A DNA stretch of 41,164 bases, from contig NZ_WHOA01000201.1 in NCBI RefSeq assembly GCF_013141715.1, positions 1-41,164 on the forward strand, in the 5' to 3' direction. The DNA is from Paenibacillus phytorum (lineage in GTDB: Bacteria > Bacillota > Bacilli > Paenibacillales > NBRC-103111). This document shows, piece by piece, positions 1-7,892 of the stretch. The position numbers and the translations under genes were made by a program. The notes beneath the pieces are model-generated. The model worked only from the letters and a program-made list of their open reading frames with translations, searched no databases and was not told the origin of the DNA. How positions within the stretch are numbered: the stretch's first letter is position 1; each line of letters begins with the position of its first letter.

Positions 1-64
1 TAACTCCAATGAAATTAACCTTTAGGGCGCTAAACCCCTATTTCCACTGGATTAACTCCAATGG
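1..64. repeat. Repeated 11-mer and imperfect dyad at the window edge
   Basis: The 11-mer TAACTCCAATG occurs at 1-11 and again at 53-63. The second copy lies inside an imperfect inverted repeat (CCACTGGA 44-51, TCCAATGG 57-64, 5-nt spacer, 7 of 8 pairs). Together with 65-148 this is non-coding sequence downstream of the first oxidoreductase gene. The function is unknown, and the structure may continue outside the window. Confidence 0.35.
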
Positions 65-148
65 AATAGCAGCAGACTGCGAAATTTATTAAGTAGGAGC
101 TGAATTTTCCAAATATGACATAGGAACAGCCCCCGCATCTAAAACTTT

Positions 149-1243
149 TTATAGCACAGAGTAAGGTGACAGCGGGGCTGGTTTCTCACAGCTGCTTTGC
201 ATCACATAATGCTTTCCTGAGTCGGACGCATCGTGGAAGCCATGCATCGCCTCGAGCACGTGGTACGCCAGCTCACCATTCGCGCGGTGTGCATCACTTT
301 GGCCGCTTATCAAGGCTTCAGCCATGGCAGCTACACCTAAACCACGGTGGTTTTCTTTGTAACCATGTGACAAAGGAATCGGCTCCCAGTCTGAACCGCC
401 TCTGCGAATAAGCACCTGACCTCCGAATGTATTCGGGTCCGGAACGCGTAAAGAACCTTGACTGCCGTAGATTTCAATGTTCGGCAGCTGTGTGCCTCCC
501 ATAATATCAAAGCTTGTTACAAGCGTAGCAATCGCGCCACTGTGGAAATCCAGCACACCAGCAATATGCGTTGGGGTATCTACTGTGATTTTTTGCCCGC
601 GTTTCTTCTCACTAGAAATTGTGCGCTCCGGGAAACTAACCGCAGCCGAGCCGGTTACTCGGCGAATAGGGCCAAGTAAAGCCACGAGCGCTGTTAAGTA
701 GTATGGACCCATATCGAACATAGGACCGCCGCCCTTTGCATAATAAAACTCAGGATCCGGATGCCAATGTTCATGGCCTTTGCCCATCATGAATGCCGTT
801 GCCGCGATCGGTGTGCCAATCCAGCCGTCATTAATCAGCTTCAAACACGTTTGAATACCTCCTCCAAGGAACGTATCCGGTGCACTGCCAACCAGTAATC
901 CCTTGCGGCGCGCAACTTCTAGGATCTGCAAACCTTCTTCACGGGTTACAGCTAGCGGCTTCTCCACATACACATGTTTACCCGCTTCCAACACTTGAAT
1001 ACAGACTTCGGCATGCGCTGCAGGAATCGTCAAATTAATCACAATATCAATATTCGGATCATTCAATAGCTCTTGAACCGTGTACGCATGAGGAATGCTG
1101 AATTCCTCCGCACGAGCCTTTGCTCTATCCAAATCGATATCGGCACACGCGAGCAGCTCCAAATGCTCAAAGTTAGGAATATTTTTCATATAGGCTGCAC
1201 TAATATTCCCGCAACCGATAATACCAACTTTCTTCTTACTCAT
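149..1243 (-). CDS. Gfo/Idh/MocA family NAD(P)-dependent oxidoreductase
   Basis: Cytosolic sugar or cyclitol dehydrogenase-like protein of 364 aa, a normal family length. The N-terminal Rossmann fold shows the nucleotide-binding loop GCGNIS (about residues 10-15) and the family EKP motif at 94-96. The C-terminal substrate domain has GGGPMFDMGPYY (171-182). Asp177 of the usual DxGxxxH site is present, but the position normally held by His is Tyr181, as in some subgroups. It is the last gene of a minus-strand set (LacI regulator, oxidoreductase, ThuA protein, this gene), 20 nt after the ThuA gene, so it is probably co-transcribed. Substrate cannot be read from sequence; oxidation or epimerisation of a sugar derivative is likely. 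Its last codons (CAGCCCCGC) can pair with a downstream GCGGGGGCTG around 127-136, giving a weak terminator-like hairpin. Confidence 0.88.
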   Translation of the reverse strand: MSKKKVGIIGCGNISAAYMKNIPNFEHLELLACADIDLDRAKARAEEFSIPHAYTVQELLNDPNIDIVINLTIPAAHAEVCIQVLEAGKHVYVEKPLAVTREEGLQILEVARRKGLLVGSAPDTFLGGGIQTCLKLINDGWIGTPIAATAFMMGKGHEHWHPDPEFYYAKGGGPMFDMGPYYLTALVALLGPIRRVTGSAAVSFPERTISSEKKRGQKITVDTPTHIAGVLDFHSGAIATLVTSFDIMGGTQLPNIEIYGSQGSLRVPDPNTFGGQVLIRRGGSDWEPIPLSHGYKENHRGLGVAAMAEALISGQSDAHRANGELAYHVLEAMHGFHDASDSGKHYVMQSSCEKPAPLSPYSVL

Positions 1244-1263
1244 CTCTTACTTCCCCCTAATCG

Positions 1264-1893
1264 TTATCGTGTTGCCCACAGCAAGCCGCGGCGCATTAAT
1301 TCATGTGTTTCTGGCATACGAACGATGTTAGCTTGGTGACCAAGCGAGTTATAATACACCTTGCCCGCTCCATAGGTTTTGGTCCAAACAACCGGCATCT
1401 CCACATCGCCAAAGTCTGTAACCGCATGTACGTGAATGGCTGGATCCACATGCATGTAATACTTTTCCGAGACAACGACAAAATCATCCATGCCCTCGGT
1501 TAATTGATGCCCCCGATCCTTGATTCGAACCGTATACGTCACGCCGTCATTCCCAGGATGCGCTACCCATTGACCGCCAACCATGTATTGATATTCCACT
1601 TCATTACGGAAGGAATCTCCCATGCCGCCATGACAACCTGCGATGCCAGTTCCGCCTTCTTTTACCGCTGCGATTAACGGTTTCAACTGCTCACTTTCGA
1701 TTTTACCCATGGTCCATACTGGAACGATAAGATCAACGCCCGCCAAACGCTCAGCATCTTTGAAGCTGTCCAGTGTATCCGATACTTCCACGCCAAAGCC
1801 TTCCTCACGCAGTAACCCTGCGAAAATGCCAGCCACCTCTTCAGGTTGATGACCGTCCCAGCCACCCCATACAATCAATGCTTGTTTACTCAC
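1264..1893 (-). CDS. ThuA domain protein (trehalose-utilisation-like)
   Basis: ThuA-like protein with a glutamine-amidotransferase-like flavodoxin fold, about 209 aa. It reads ALIVWGGWDGHQPEE near the N-terminus and GIAGCHGGMGDSF in the middle, both typical of the family, and ends in the usual VYYNSLGHQ segment. The open frame begins at a TTG at 1899. The GTG at 1893 is a better start because GAGGGG lies 8 nt upstream of it. ThuA proteins are commonly encoded next to Gfo/Idh/MocA oxidoreductases; members have been linked to ketotrehalose or 3-keto-sugar metabolism. Here the gene lies between two such oxidoreductases, with gaps of 20 and about 31 nt. The exact reaction is unknown. Confidence 0.85.
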   Translation of the reverse strand: MSKQALIVWGGWDGHQPEEVAGIFAGLLREEGFGVEVSDTLDSFKDAERLAGVDLIVPVWTMGKIESEQLKPLIAAVKEGGTGIAGCHGGMGDSFRNEVEYQYMVGGQWVAHPGNDGVTYTVRIKDRGHQLTEGMDDFVVVSEKYYMHVDPAIHVHAVTDFGDVEMPVVWTKTYGAGKVYYNSLGHQANIVRMPETHELMRRGLLWATR

Positions 1894-1924
1894 GGCCAAA
1901 GCCCCTCTCCATACTTATCTATCC

Positions 1925-3085
1925 TTAAACTTCGCTAATACTCACCCAACGACGCTGCGCAATGGATTGATCCACCGCTTCCAGCACCTCTTGACACTTC
2001 ACACCATCTGCGAAATTCGGGACCGGCTGACGGTCTTCCGAAATTGCGTTCATCAGCTCAACGACTTCGTGTACAAATGTGTGCTCATAACCAATCGTAT
2101 GTCCAGCAGGCCACCAAGCATCCATGTAAGCATGTGACGAATCTGTCGCCAGAACGCGTCTGAAACCCTGTACATCCTCATCATCACTTGTAAAATAAAC
2201 CTGTAATTCATTCAAACGCTCAAAATCAAACTTCACACTGCCCTTACTACCATTAATTTCAAAAGAATTCGTGCACCGATGCCCTGGTGCAAAACGAGTG
2301 GCCTCGAAGCTGCCAAGCGCCCCGTTCGCGAAGCGTGCCATGAACAGCGTCGCATCATCGACCGTTACCGGTCCGCGAGGTGCATCTTTGCTCCCTTTGG
2401 CACTAAGCCCCGTCATTGAAGACGGCAGTGGCCGCTCCTTAATGAACGTCTCACTCATGCCGATAACCTCCGTCATGTCACCGACTAAGAAGTGCGCCAG
2501 ATCGATCAGATGCGCGCCCAAGTCGCCGTGCGACCCAGAGCCGGCAATCTCCTTCTGGAGACGCCAGACCAGCGGGAACATTGGATCTACGATCCAGTCC
2601 TGCAGGAACCAGGCGCGGAAGTGATAGATGTCTCCGAGGCGGCCGCTCTCGACTAGCTTCTTCGCGAGCTGCACCGCAGGTGCAAACCTATAGTTGAAGC
2701 CTACCATGTGCTTCACCCCGGCTTTTTCAGCCGCCTCCAGCATTTCCCTTGCATCCGCAAGGGTCAGCGCCAGCGGCTTCTCACAGAACAAATGCTTGCC
2801 TGCCTTCGCCGCAGCAAGCGCGATTTCCTTGTGCGCATCACTGGGCGCATTGATATCGACGATGTCGACATCGAGATGCGTAACCAGGTCGCGCCAGTCG
2901 GTGACATACCCGTCCCAGCCGAATTGTTCGGCTGCGCTGCTGACACCGCTTTCATCTCGACCGCAGATGAGCTTCATCTTCGGTACCGCTGTCTGCGGGA
3001 AAAACATATGCAAATCCTTATAAGCATGACTATGTGCTTTGCCCATAAACTTATAGCCAACCATACCAATATTGAAAGATTTCAT
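1925..3085 (-). CDS. Gfo/Idh/MocA family oxidoreductase
   Basis: Second NAD(P)-dependent oxidoreductase of the operon, 386 aa. The Rossmann loop is GYKFMG (about 10-15) instead of the classical GxGxxG, with EKP at 102-104 and an intact catalytic-type motif DLGAH (Asp188 to His192), unlike the paralogue at 149-1243. The ATG is preceded by GGGAGG. It is the first structural gene after the LacI-type regulator. An 8-bp perfect hairpin lies in the 81-nt gap between the two. Two different dehydrogenases plus ThuA suggest sequential oxidation and reduction at a sugar carbon, for example through a keto-sugar intermediate. This is inference, because no transporter or glycosidase is visible in the window. 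Confidence 0.88.
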   Translation of the reverse strand: MKSFNIGMVGYKFMGKAHSHAYKDLHMFFPQTAVPKMKLICGRDESGVSSAAEQFGWDGYVTDWRDLVTHLDVDIVDINAPSDAHKEIALAAAKAGKHLFCEKPLALTLADAREMLEAAEKAGVKHMVGFNYRFAPAVQLAKKLVESGRLGDIYHFRAWFLQDWIVDPMFPLVWRLQKEIAGSGSHGDLGAHLIDLAHFLVGDMTEVIGMSETFIKERPLPSSMTGLSAKGSKDAPRGPVTVDDATLFMARFANGALGSFEATRFAPGHRCTNSFEINGSKGSVKFDFERLNELQVYFTSDDEDVQGFRRVLATDSSHAYMDAWWPAGHTIGYEHTFVHEVVELMNAISEDRQPVPNFADGVKCQEVLEAVDQSIAQRRWVSISEV

Positions 3086-3103
3086 AAAAGTGCGCCTCCC
3101 TTG

Positions 3104-3123
3104 AGTTTTGCCTTAGCAAAACT
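3104..3123. repeat. Perfect 8-bp inverted repeat between lacI-type gene and oxidoreductase
   Basis: AGTTTTGC and GCAAAACT are separated by CTTA. It sits about 20 nt upstream of the oxidoreductase start, close to its ribosome binding site. It has no T-tract, so it is not a convincing terminator. It may be an RNA hairpin affecting translation or a regulator site. It does not resemble the dyad upstream of the LacI-type gene. Confidence 0.4.
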
Positions 3124-3166
3124 AGCTTCGTTAGCATTCATTTGAGTTCTTTCATCCAAATACCTA

Positions 3167-4201
3167 TTAATCATTTATGATGACTGCTCTCGATGATTGT
3201 CGCACAACCAATCGGGTTGGTAGCTTGATTCGTGTATCCTTAGTGCCTTCCCCATGCAGCAAACCTGCCAGCACACTGCGTGCTGCTTCTTTGCCCATCT
3301 CATAGAAAGGCACATTGATGCTGCTTAGCGGTGGATCGCTGAGCTTAGCAGCATCCGAATCATCGCAGCCAATAATAGCGAAATCACGCCCAGCGATCCA
3401 ACCTCGCTCACGGAGCCCTTGCATCAAACCGATCGCCATGCGATCATTGGCCGCAAATACCGCTTCCACCTGATCCCGATGTTCCCAAAGCCCTGATGCC
3501 GCTTCATAACCGCTTTTACGGCTGTAATTTCCTTCAAGCAGCAGCTCAGGCGGAACTTCTAAACCTGCTTCACTCATTGCTTTCATATAGCCCTGCAGTC
3601 TATCGCCAGAGTTCGAATACTGCGGCGAACCGTTCAGAAAAGCAATCTTCCGATAGCCCTCTTCTTGTAGATGCCGAACAGCCCTATAACTGCCCTCTAC
3701 GTGATCCGCATCCACCTCATGAAAGGATAACCCCTCGAAGCTTTGATTGACCAAGCAGAAAGGCAGTCCCTGCGCCTGCAGCTGCATAAGCGATTCCCGC
3801 TGCTGCGGAGTATCCCTTGAACCCAGGATGACACAAGCATCAACCTTCTGCGAGCGATAAAGTCGGGTGTAATCCAAACTCTCATCCGGTGTTAAGAGCG
3901 ACAGCAGCATATCGTAGCCCTGCTCCCTCACTTGTTCCCCTATGCCGCTTAATATTTCTGCGAAATAAAAGGCTGAGAAGAGATGCACTTTAGGCATATA
4001 GGGCAGCACAACGCCAAGATTACCACTTCGTCTCCGAGCGAAGCTTTGCGCAATAGCATTTGGATGATAGTTGAGCTGTTTAGCAGCTTCAAGTACGCGC
4101 TCTTTCGTAGCAGGCTTCATGGGGCCTAGCCCATTGAATACACGGGATACGGTCGCCTCTGAAACCCCTGCTAGTTCAGCAACCTCTTTTCTCGTCACCA
4201 T
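3167..4201 (-). CDS. LacI/GalR family transcriptional regulator
   Basis: DNA-binding regulator of 344 aa. The N-terminal LacI helix-turn-helix is clear (VTRKEVAELAGVSEATVSR, residues 2-20) and is followed by the hinge segment LNYHPNAIAQSFARR. The rest is a periplasmic-binding-protein-like effector domain with the usual VLGSRD, AVFAANDRMAIGLMQGL and IIGCDDSD segments. It probably senses a sugar and controls the downstream oxidoreductase/ThuA genes and itself. A dyad fitting a LacI-type operator lies 36-53 nt upstream of its start. It is divergent from the GGDEF-EAL gene across a 254-nt intergenic region. Confidence 0.92.
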   Translation of the reverse strand: MVTRKEVAELAGVSEATVSRVFNGLGPMKPATKERVLEAAKQLNYHPNAIAQSFARRRSGNLGVVLPYMPKVHLFSAFYFAEILSGIGEQVREQGYDMLLSLLTPDESLDYTRLYRSQKVDACVILGSRDTPQQRESLMQLQAQGLPFCLVNQSFEGLSFHEVDADHVEGSYRAVRHLQEEGYRKIAFLNGSPQYSNSGDRLQGYMKAMSEAGLEVPPELLLEGNYSRKSGYEAASGLWEHRDQVEAVFAANDRMAIGLMQGLRERGWIAGRDFAIIGCDDSDAAKLSDPPLSSINVPFYEMGKEAARSVLAGLLHGEGTKDTRIKLPTRLVVRQSSRAVIIND

Positions 4202-4236
4202 GCATAAGCCTCCAATAATTCATCCATTAAACTAAC

Positions 4237-4254
4237 AATGTACACGCGTACATT
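4237..4254. promoter_or_regulatory. Candidate LacI-type operator upstream of the regulator
   Basis: Inverted repeat AATGTAC-ACGC-GTACATT with perfect 7-bp arms and a CG-containing centre, the general form of LacI-family operators. It is 36 nt from the regulator ATG, a position suited to autoregulation. No experiment supports this, and no second copy is evident in front of the oxidoreductase genes. Confidence 0.5.
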
Positions 4255-4455
4255 TTCTCATTCAAAAGCCATTCATGTCAATACAAAATTGTTGAATATT
4301 TTAATCAGCAGGATTCGACATTTTCATCAATTTTACATAAAGTTAAACAAATAATTTGCTACTTTTTGTAAAAATATCTAAATTATAATCTTGTCTACCG
4401 TTCGCCTTTCGACTTATGATAGGGGGTACAGTGGACAACTATGATGTGGGAATGA

Positions 4456-5829
4456 GTGATAGCAATGAAAGCAGTCTGGCGCCTTTTTCACTTCGCCGCA
4501 TCGAAAAAATTAGGTACTCTTAGGAGTAAGAAAATAATCACTCGCATTTACCATCGACAGAAGCTTTTATCTTTGTTAAAGCAGGCTATTGGAAATCAAC
4601 ATCATGATAAGCATACAACCTTATTAAGTTCCCTTCTCATCCTTGATATTGATCGGTTTCGCCAAGTTAATTTCTCGCTCGGATACATGTCTGGCGATCT
4701 CCTTTTGGAAGAAGTGGCTAATCGTCTGCGGACCGTACATGGCTGTGACCTAGTTGTTCAATCAGGAGATGATGAATTTGTTCTCCTTATATATGCTAAT
4801 ACCCATGATCAGCTTTCCCAAACCATTCAAAGTATCCAGCACGTCTTTGTTACATCATTCATTGTAATGGATCAAGAATGTTTTATTACTGCCAGTTTGG
4901 GTATAAGTGCTGTCGAGATATCGCTAGCTACGATCGAACAAGCCTTGCATCAAGCTGATCAAGCTCTCCTAGCCGCTAAGCGTACAGGTAAGAACAAGCT
5001 TGTCACCTATAATTCCTCACATGTGCAGCGGTTCAGCAATCAAATTCAGATGGAAACTGAGCTGCGGAAAGCTATACTTGAGAATCAACTCATCCTATAC
5101 TACCAGCCACGTCTTGAACTCTCCACCGGAAACATTATTTGTCTGGAAGCGTTGGTGCGCTGGAATCACCCGAAGCTAGGCTTAATAGCTCCTAACGAGT
5201 TTATTCCGCTTGCTGAAGAGAGTGGTTTGATTTTGTCACTTGGTGAATGGGTGCTCCGCGAGGCCTGTCTCCAAAAAGCGAGATGGCTGGAAGCCGGCAT
5301 TTTAAACTATCAAATTGCTGTTAATATTTCCCCTTGTCAATTTCAAGATGAGTCCTTTTCCGATAAGGCCATTCAGATTATTGAGCAAACCGGTATCGAC
5401 CCTGCCTTTCTGGAATTTGAAATTACCGAAAGCTCCATTATGCAAAATATGGATACAACCGTCGCGGTGCTGGATAAGCTATGTAATAAAGGGATTTCGA
5501 TCTCGATTGATGACTTCGGCATTGGCTACTCATCACTTAATTACTTGAAACAATTCCCTATCCATTGTCTGAAAATAGACCGTTCTTTCGTGAAAAATAT
5601 ACATAGCAATAAAGATGATTGGGCCATTACGAATGCCATTATCCATCTCGGCCATGCACTTGAGGTACAAGTGGTTGCAGAAGGCGTAGAAGAATGGAGC
5701 CAACTTGAAATATTGAAAGAAACAACCTGTACGACGATTCAAGGCTATTTATTAAGTCCTCCTGTATCTGCTATCGAAATTGAGCAAACCTTTCATAGGA
5801 ATAACAACAAGCCGGTTATGATTTCATAA
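4456..5829 (+). CDS. GGDEF-EAL domain protein, probable c-di-GMP phosphodiesterase
   Basis: Protein of 457 aa with a GGDEF domain (about 58-185) followed by an EAL domain (about 198-450); no membrane segment or PAS/GAF sensor is visible. The GGDEF signature is altered to GDDEF (104-108), and the usual H in the upstream NxxxGH motif is Y, so cyclase activity is doubtful. The EAL half looks intact: EALVRW (231-236), NIS (290-292), EITES, DDFGIGYSSL (352-361), LKIDRSF, AEGVE and QGYL. I infer a c-di-GMP hydrolase whose GGDEF part may only bind GTP. The GTG at 4456 and the ATG at 4465 are both possible starts with weak ribosome binding sites. It is monocistronic, and its stop lies inside a hairpin shared with the convergent gene. 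Confidence 0.9.
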   Translation: MIAMKAVWRLFHFAASKKLGTLRSKKIITRIYHRQKLLSLLKQAIGNQHHDKHTTLLSSLLILDIDRFRQVNFSLGYMSGDLLLEEVANRLRTVHGCDLVVQSGDDEFVLLIYANTHDQLSQTIQSIQHVFVTSFIVMDQECFITASLGISAVEISLATIEQALHQADQALLAAKRTGKNKLVTYNSSHVQRFSNQIQMETELRKAILENQLILYYQPRLELSTGNIICLEALVRWNHPKLGLIAPNEFIPLAEESGLILSLGEWVLREACLQKARWLEAGILNYQIAVNISPCQFQDESFSDKAIQIIEQTGIDPAFLEFEITESSIMQNMDTTVAVLDKLCNKGISISIDDFGIGYSSLNYLKQFPIHCLKIDRSFVKNIHSNKDDWAITNAIIHLGHALEVQVVAEGVEEWSQLEILKETTCTTIQGYLLSPPVSAIEIEQTFHRNNNKPVMIS

Positions 5830-5835
5830 CCGGCT
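5810..5835. terminator. Bidirectional hairpin containing both convergent stop codons
   Basis: Perfect inverted repeat AGCCGGTTATGA-TT-TCATAACCGGCT, 12 bp. The TAA of the GGDEF-EAL gene (5827-5829) and the TGA of the YheC/D-like gene (5824-5826 on the minus strand) both lie in it. In minus-strand RNA a U-rich stretch (TTGTTGTTATT) follows. In the plus direction the T-tract is poor. Confidence 0.7.
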
Positions 5836-6612
5836 GTAAGCTTTGGCATAGCGTCTCATTTTGGCAAAAATACGTTTATCGCTCAATCTTCGAAAAATAT
5901 AGGGATCAGGACTCGTATTTACCTCGAGAATCCATGGATGCAGCTTATCGTCCAAGGCAACATCGACACCGATCTCCTTGACCCCTTTATAGCGCGCGTT
6001 AATCGCTTTTGCAACCTGTGTCCCCAGACTATGCAGCTTCTTGACATAAACCTTCCGCTTACTTGCAGGCAAATATTTGTGGAGCAGCGTCTCCACTGGC
6101 TTCAATGTTCCCCCATTGTGGAAGTTAGTTACCACTTTTTTCGGATGGGCCACTCTGCCTATAACACCCGTAGTCTCCCATTTCTGAAGAGGCGTTTGTT
6201 GAACCATGACACGAAGATCGAACCGGTTCCCTTTGTATTTGAGCAGATGAATCCCTTTTTGTACTAAATAATGCCGTTTTTTCGTCACTTTACTGATGGA
6301 TGCATACATCTCATCAAATGTATTAAACTGTTTTAATCGAACACCTGACTGATACGAATAAGGCTTTTCAGCCCCCTCTTCGGCCTGTTCTACTCGGATA
6401 ACACCGTTTCCAAACATGCCTACATTCGGCTTAATGTACACCATCTTATATCGGTTTAGCATTTCCCTTAGTGTCTCTTTAATCATCCGTTTAGTGGTCG
6501 GAACATATTTGCGCAGCTCTTGCTTAGATTCAATCGCTTTCGTTTTGCCAATTTTGCTAGTAACGTACCTAGCTCTACTAAGACGAACCGGTTTCTTTGA
6601 AGTCTTTTTCAT
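5824..6612 (-). CDS. YheC/YheD-like ATP-grasp protein (endospore coat-associated family)
   Basis: Protein of 262 aa with an ATP-grasp fold. It has a basic N-terminus, then MVYIKPNVGMFGNGVIRV (about 58-75, nucleotide-binding Lys and glycine loop), YLVQKGI, GNRFDLRVMVQ, and the C-terminal metal/ATP motif DKLHPWILEVNTSPDP. B. subtilis YheC/YheD are coat-associated proteins of this family, and the ligase substrate is not known. This protein is shorter than typical family members (about 360-450 aa) and lacks an N-terminal extension. It overlaps the upstream glycosyltransferase gene by 35 nt, so the two are surely co-transcribed and probably translationally coupled. A role in spore surface assembly is inferred from the family. 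Confidence 0.85.
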   Translation of the reverse strand: MKKTSKKPVRLSRARYVTSKIGKTKAIESKQELRKYVPTTKRMIKETLREMLNRYKMVYIKPNVGMFGNGVIRVEQAEEGAEKPYSYQSGVRLKQFNTFDEMYASISKVTKKRHYLVQKGIHLLKYKGNRFDLRVMVQQTPLQKWETTGVIGRVAHPKKVVTNFHNGGTLKPVETLLHKYLPASKRKVYVKKLHSLGTQVAKAINARYKGVKEIGVDVALDDKLHPWILEVNTSPDPYIFRRLSDKRIFAKMRRYAKAYSRL

Positions 6613-7741
6613 GTTTTGCCTCCAGCTTCAGTCTATAGAAGTCGGCCAAGGATTGGGCTGTGGCCTGCCAGCTGAATTGCTTTATGACATCTTGCCGCGC
6701 TTGTTTGGCTAAACCCTCTGCCCATTCTTTCCGTTCGGCCACTGCCACAATACTTCGCGCGAATGCGCGAGGATCGTGGAATTCTTCGATCAGAACCCCG
6801 TTATGTTCATGCTGAATGACCTCTTTAATTCCCCCAATATTTGATGCGATAACCGGAAGTCCAGAAGCCATCGCTTCCACATTCACTAGTCCAAATGCCT
6901 CATGCTTTTGTGAAGGACATACGAAGCAATTCGCAAGTCCATATATTTCATGTATCTTACGATGCGGAATATTGCCTAGAAATTTCGTTGGCACTCCAAG
7001 TGTATTAGCCTTCCTTTTAAGGAGCGCCTTGAAGCCTTTACCTTGCTCGCCCCCAGCAATCAAGAGCTTCATCCCAGGGATCGATTTTCTAGCCAGATGA
7101 ACAGCACGAATTAAATGAGGAATGCCTTTGCGCTTGATAAGTCGGCCGACATAAAGGATCTGAAAACCTTTACTGCTAACCCGATACTTTCTTCTTAAAC
7201 GTCTCCTCGCTTTCTCCGATATAGGGCTAAATCTAGCCACATCGGTCCCGAGGTAAATCTTGTGAAGCTGATTTCGCTGTTTCGGATACAGTCTTGAGAG
7301 CTCCTGTGCGAGTGAACTGCTGTTAGCTACAATCCAGTCTACTTTGTTCAATTGCTCGGAACATCTGCGAATGGATGCATAGGGAGGCTTCACAAACGTT
7401 AAGGAATGTAAGAAAAGAGATACTGGTGTTTTCGGAAAATGGCGTTTGATGACGGCAGCATAATGGGGTCTATTATCGACTTGAATCCAGTCAAATCTCT
7501 TTCCTTTGGTTGCCTTAAGCACTTCCTTCAAGTACGTACGAGAGCTGCCCGTAGGTACTCTTATGATCGTAAGTTGACCTCGTCGTGAAATGCTGCTGTA
7601 CCTGGGATGATGCCTCGAAATAACGGTAACTTGATGCTTTTTGGCAAGCTCGCGTGCAATAGAATGAATGGATATTTCGACGGAACCACCTAGAATTGGC
7701 GGTACTGGAATCTGTTCAGGAGCAATGATTAAGAGGTGCAC
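6578..7741 (-). CDS. GT4 family glycosyltransferase, CotSA-like
   Basis: Retaining GT-B glycosyltransferase of 387 aa. The N-terminal acceptor domain has PVPPILGGSVEISI (about 13-26). The GT4 donor domain has ILYVGRLIKRKGIPHLI, then CPSQKHEAFGLVNVEAMA with the E-x7-E motif, and GLPVIASNIGGIKEVI. The start and pattern resemble spore coat protein CotSA of Bacillus, and pairing with a YheC/D-like ATP-grasp gene fits a coat or exosporium glycosylation role. The sugar and acceptor are unknown. Translation starts at GTG (7741) behind AAGGAAGTGA. The next 150 nt hold only the release factor terminator. Confidence 0.85.
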   Translation of the reverse strand: MHLLIIAPEQIPVPPILGGSVEISIHSIARELAKKHQVTVISRHHPRYSSISRRGQLTIIRVPTGSSRTYLKEVLKATKGKRFDWIQVDNRPHYAAVIKRHFPKTPVSLFLHSLTFVKPPYASIRRCSEQLNKVDWIVANSSSLAQELSRLYPKQRNQLHKIYLGTDVARFSPISEKARRRLRRKYRVSSKGFQILYVGRLIKRKGIPHLIRAVHLARKSIPGMKLLIAGGEQGKGFKALLKRKANTLGVPTKFLGNIPHRKIHEIYGLANCFVCPSQKHEAFGLVNVEAMASGLPVIASNIGGIKEVIQHEHNGVLIEEFHDPRAFARSIVAVAERKEWAEGLAKQARQDVIKQFSWQATAQSLADFYRLKLEAKHEKDFKETGSS

Positions 7742-7834
7742 GTCTCTAATTCACTTCCTTAGGGCTAGCTTAATGACTACTTATTAACCCGTACCTATTG
7801 TATGAAGAAAACCGTCCATTGGCGACAAAATTGA

Positions 7835-7880
7835 AAGAAGAGGCTGTTCCCAGATTAAGATCCGGAGCCAGCCTCTTCTT
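7835..7880 (-). terminator. Rho-independent terminator of prfC
   Basis: Stem AAGAAGAGGCTG (7835-7846) with CAGCCTCTTCTT (7869-7880), 12 bp. In minus-strand RNA it is followed by TTTCAATTTTG. It starts 13 nt after the prfC stop. Confidence 0.8.
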
Positions 7881-7892
7881 CGATTACAACAC

